Of a stretch of DNA of 64,000 nt, positions 61,215-64,000 are shown piece after piece. The position numbers and the translations under genes are program-made. The stretch spans positions 5,890,001 through 5,954,000 of the forward strand of contig JAAHII010000001.1 in assembly GCA_010671905.1 (NCBI GenBank). The letters are read 5' to 3'. The stretch is from Leptolyngbya sp. SIOISBB. Lineage in GTDB: Bacteria; Cyanobacteriota; Cyanobacteriia; Phormidesmidales; Phormidesmidaceae. Positions within the stretch are counted from its first letter, which is position 1, and every line of letters starts with the position of its first letter. Under the pieces are notes generated by a model. The model made no database searches. It saw nothing but the letters and a program-made list of their open reading frames with translations, and was not told where the DNA came from.

Positions 61215-62504
61215 ATGAATAGAGTTCTTTCAATTATTCTCGGCGGCGGCGCCGGAACGCGGCTTTATCCTCTGACCAAAACTAGAGCTAAACCAGCAGT
61301 GCCGCTTGCGGGGAAGCACCGCCTCATCGATATTCCGATCAGTAATTGTATTAACTCAAATATTCTCGACATTTATGTGTTGACGCAGTTCAATTCTGCT
61401 TCGCTGAATCAGCATGTTTCTCGTTCCTATGGTTTTTCTGGACTCCAGCAGGGTTTTGTTGAAGTTCTGGCTGCTCAGCAAACTCCTGACAATGCCAGCT
61501 GGTTTCAAGGTACGGCGGATGCAGTTCGTCAGCACATGGGGCGGTTTGAAGTGCATGACGTAGATGAATATTTGATCTTGTCTGGCGACCACCTGTATCG
61601 GATGGACTACAGCGACTTTGTGCAGAAGCACCGAGAAAGTGGGGCTGATATCACGTTGTCAGTCGTGCCCATGGATGAGGAACGCGCCTCAAGTTTTGGG
61701 TTGATGAAGATCAATTGTCATGGTCGCATTATCGACTTTAGCGAAAAGCCTGAAGGCAATGCCCTAAAGCACATGCAGGTGGATACGACGGCCTTGGGGA
61801 TGAGTGCCGAAGTGGCTAAACAGATGCCCTACATCGCTTCGATGGGGATCTATGTGTTTAAGCGACAGGCTCTGCTCAAATTGCTGAATCACCGACCAGA
61901 GCATACTGACTTCGGCAAAGAGATTTTGCCTGCAGCCATTCACAAAATGAAGGTGCAAGCCTACTTGTTCGATGATTATTGGGAGGATATCGGGACTATC
62001 AAAGCCTTTTTTGAAGCGAATTTGGCTTTGGTAAAACAGCCTGATCCAGCTTTTAGCTTTTATAACAAGTCTGCACCAATCTATACGCGAGCCCGGTACC
62101 TACCACCGACGAAGCAACTGGAATGTATGGTGACTGAGTCCATGATTAGTGATGGCTGCATCCTCAAGAGCTGTCGGATTGCCCACTCAGTCATCGGTAT
62201 TCGAACGCGGATCGAGTCTGGTTGTGTGATCAAGAATAGTTTGCTGATGGGAGCTGATTATTACCAATCTGATTTTGAGCGAGAGAGCCAATGCGATCGC
62301 ACCCCCATCTCTTTGGGTATCGGTGCGAATAGCGAAATTGAGAACGCGATCATCGATAAAAATGCTCACATTGGCTGCAATGTCAAAATTCTGAATAAGG
62401 ACAACGTGCAAGAAGCTGATCGCGAAGGTGATGGCTTTTATATCCGCAATGGCATTGTGGTGGTGTTGAAAGATGCCACGATACCAGATGGCACCGTTAT
62501 CTAA
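61215..62504 (+). CDS. glgC: Glucose-1-phosphate adenylyltransferase (ADP-glucose pyrophosphorylase)
   Basis: 429 residues, cyanobacterial length. N-terminal nucleotidyltransferase signature [49 protein letters not shown], and the glucose-1-phosphate site [13 protein letters not shown]-terminal left-handed beta-helix with activator-site residues ([33 protein letters not shown]). Makes ADP-glucose for glycogen synthesis; normally activated by 3-phosphoglycerate. Monocistronic here. Confidence 0.97.
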   Translation: MNRVLSIILGGGAGTRLYPLTKTRAKPAVPLAGKHRLIDIPISNCINSNILDIYVLTQFNSASLNQHVSRSYGFSGLQQGFVEVLAAQQTPDNASWFQGTADAVRQHMGRFEVHDVDEYLILSGDHLYRMDYSDFVQKHRESGADITLSVVPMDEERASSFGLMKINCHGRIIDFSEKPEGNALKHMQVDTTALGMSAEVAKQMPYIASMGIYVFKRQALLKLLNHRPEHTDFGKEILPAAIHKMKVQAYLFDDYWEDIGTIKAFFEANLALVKQPDPAFSFYNKSAPIYTRARYLPPTKQLECMVTESMISDGCILKSCRIAHSVIGIRTRIESGCVIKNSLLMGADYYQSDFERESQCDRTPISLGIGANSEIENAIIDKNAHIGCNVKILNKDNVQEADREGDGFYIRNGIVVVLKDATIPDGTVI

Positions 62505-62548
62505 TGAGCTTGAGTTGGAAAGTAGCAAGCAGCATGATGCAGGGCTGT

Positions 62549-62685
62549 GGGCGTTGCTGAATCGCAGGATGAATCCGGTGTTCGAAACCGCGGGCAAGAT
62601 GCCCGCTCTCCGCTATTGAGGGTGAGTCAACTCGGGTTGTGCTTCTGGTCAGCGATTCAATTCATACCCAAAATCAGCAACGCCC
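62549..62685 (+). mobile_element. 137-bp MITE (copy 2)
   Basis: Perfect 12-bp inverted ends GGGCGTTGCTGA and TCAGCAACGCCC. Interior matches copy 1 at 16595-16731 in inverted orientation, including GTTCGAAACCGCGGGCAAGA and TCAATTCATACCCAAAATC. No clear target duplication at the flanks. Confidence 0.88.
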
Positions 62686-62995
62686 GATTGCATTTGGTGA
62701 CAGCTCAGCTGATGGGTCAGTCGATCAATCATATGGACTTAACTTGAGTCACCCGTTGTATTTTGGCTGAATTCCCTCAATTGTTTGCTGTTGCGAGAGC
62801 AAACGGTCACATTTTTGAAAATATAAAACAATCAATCTTAGTTTAGAAAAATCACCTGAATTCCCTAACCAAACCTTAAACTTATCTGCACAAATCTTTT
62901 TTCCTAGATATCCCCCTTTATGGTCGGCAGTAGGTTTTTCGCCTGATTGAGCCTAAAACCCCCTGATTTGACAGAAGCGTTTGAGGAGCAAAGCA
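62686..62995. other. Promoter region of the binding-protein gene
   Basis: About 310 bases without a gene. A small hairpin GTTTGCT / AGCAAAC lies at about 62784-62806. The A/T-rich part 62815-62930 probably holds the promoter. No operator was recognised. Confidence 0.4.
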
Positions 62996-64000
62996 TGAGC
63001 CCCCAATTTCAACCAAGGCGAGCCCGTAAGTGGGTCGCTGGCTTAGCGATACTTGGTTTAGCGATCGCCGGTTGTGGTGGCGAGGAAGCGGCCACTACTG
63101 ATACGGGTGAAGAAGCCACCACCGAAGCAGCGGCAGGCACCCCCACCGAAGGCGGTTCCGTAGTCTGGGCTCGCTATGGCGACGCGGATTCTCTCGATCC
63201 CCATCGCACCACTACAACGTTGTCTTGGCAGGTATTTGACCAGATTTACGACACCTTGCTGGCCTTTAACGATGACGGTGAAGTCGTCGGCAACCTCGCT
63301 AAAGAATGGACGGTGAGCGACGACGGTTTAGAAGCCACTTTCGTGCTGAATGAAGGCATTGTCTGCCACGATGGCACTCCCTTTGATGCGAACGATGTGA
63401 AATACACTGCAGAACGCGCCATCGATGCCGAAAATCCCAGCGTCACGAGTGGGGCTTGGGGGCCGATCGCGTCGGTCGAGGCGGTGGATGATCTGACAGT
63501 GAAATTTACCTTTGAACAACCCTTCGGGGCCTTCATTGCGTTCATGGCGGATCCATTCTCCAGCCAGATTTGTGACAGTGCCGAGGATTTGGGTGAAGAC
63601 TTTGGCGTCAGTGCCACTGTGGGCACGGGTCCCTGGAAGCTGGTGAGCTGGACCAAGGGCGACGAAATTGTCTTAGAGAAAAACCCTGATTATCAGAATT
63701 TTGGGCGGCCCATCGAAAACTCAGGGGCACCCTACCTAGATGAACTGATTGTTAAGCAGATTCCTGAGCCCCAAACTCGCCTAGCCGGTTTGCAAACGGG
63801 TGAAATCCAGATCATCGCTGAGCCCCCCTTAGAAGAATTGGATGCCATTCGCTCAGATGATTCGCTGGAACTCTACGTCGCGGAACAAACTGGACAGAAT
63901 GTATTCTTCGAGTTCACCATTTCGCGTCCCCCGTTTGACGACATTCGGGCTCGCCAGGCTGTCGCCTATGCCATCGACCCCGATGCGGCGATCGACATCG
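62996..64000 (+). CDS. ABC transporter substrate-binding lipoprotein, family 5 (partial)
   Basis: 335 codons are in view; the gene runs off the right edge. The leader ends in a lipobox (GLAIAGC, Cys ~26), followed by an acidic Thr/Ala linker. Family 5 (SBP_bac_5, peptide/nickel-type) features: GGSVVWARYGDADSLDPHRT, YDTLLAFNDDGEVVGNLAKEW, LNEGIVCHDGTPFDANDVKYT, GTGPWKLVSWTKGDEIVLEKN. Usually ~530 residues. Binds oligopeptides, nickel complexes or related solutes for import; transporter partners are outside the window. GAGGAG precedes the ATG at 62996. Confidence 0.93.

Overview
The window looks like cyanobacterial chromosome. The octamer GCGATCGC (HIP1) is frequent, and the gene content fits: AMIN-domain TonB receptors, flavodoxin next to an IsiC-like hydrolase, GlgC, DUF4079 and DUF6745 proteins. 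I cannot name a species; a filamentous Leptolyngbya-like lineage is a guess. I see no rRNA or tRNA gene and no CRISPR array.

Region 1 (1-12.7 kb) holds two paralogous siderophore-uptake clusters. Each has an MFS exporter, a FecB-type binding lipoprotein, an AMIN-plug-barrel TonB-dependent receptor and a PchR-like AraC regulator. A 13-base motif recurs in three promoters of the second cluster, and Fur-like boxes precede both AraC genes. Region 2 (12.8-17.8 kb) has a Crp/Fnr regulator, a methyltransferase, a cupin, a YwiC-like membrane protein, an OB-fold-like lipoprotein and a VOC protein, plus a four-helix-bundle remnant and two repeat families that recur near 61-62.7 kb.

Region 3 (17.9-53.9 kb) is the striking part. 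An HMA-like protein and a P1B-type ATPase with Ser-Ile-Pro instead of Cys-Pro-Cys are followed by about 31 kb of accessory DNA; after it come a DUF5132 protein, a second small membrane-segment protein and a VTT protein, which look like the rest of the metal locus. The accessory DNA has two superimposed architectures. (a) About eleven attC-like sites, several starting on the stop codon of the gene before them, define integron-type gene cassettes with no integrase in view. (b) The last ~76 bp of the ATPase gene recur as direct repeats at 21.55, 24.96, 29.87, 38.15, 43.57 and (decayed) 51.27 kb, mostly with conserved flanks, as expected for serial site-specific insertion at the ATPase 3' end. Cargo includes MntA-HepT, BrnT-BrnA, a broken VapBC, many metabolic and regulatory singletons, and DUF proteins. 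An IS21-like element (6-bp target duplication) splits a glycosyltransferase, an IS66-like element splits an amine oxidase, and IS630 and IS1 remnants lie nearby. At 47.6-50.3 kb a two-gene operon encodes an EACC1-like small protein and a caspase/GAF-like/EAL fusion, a candidate regulated cell-death or defence system.

Region 4 (53.9-64 kb) is housekeeping and iron-stress content: a leaderless FecB-like protein, class I aldolase, flavodoxin with an IsiC-like hydrolase and a small membrane protein, a methyltransferase, a GNAT, GlgC and the start of an oligopeptide/nickel-type binding lipoprotein cut by the window end.
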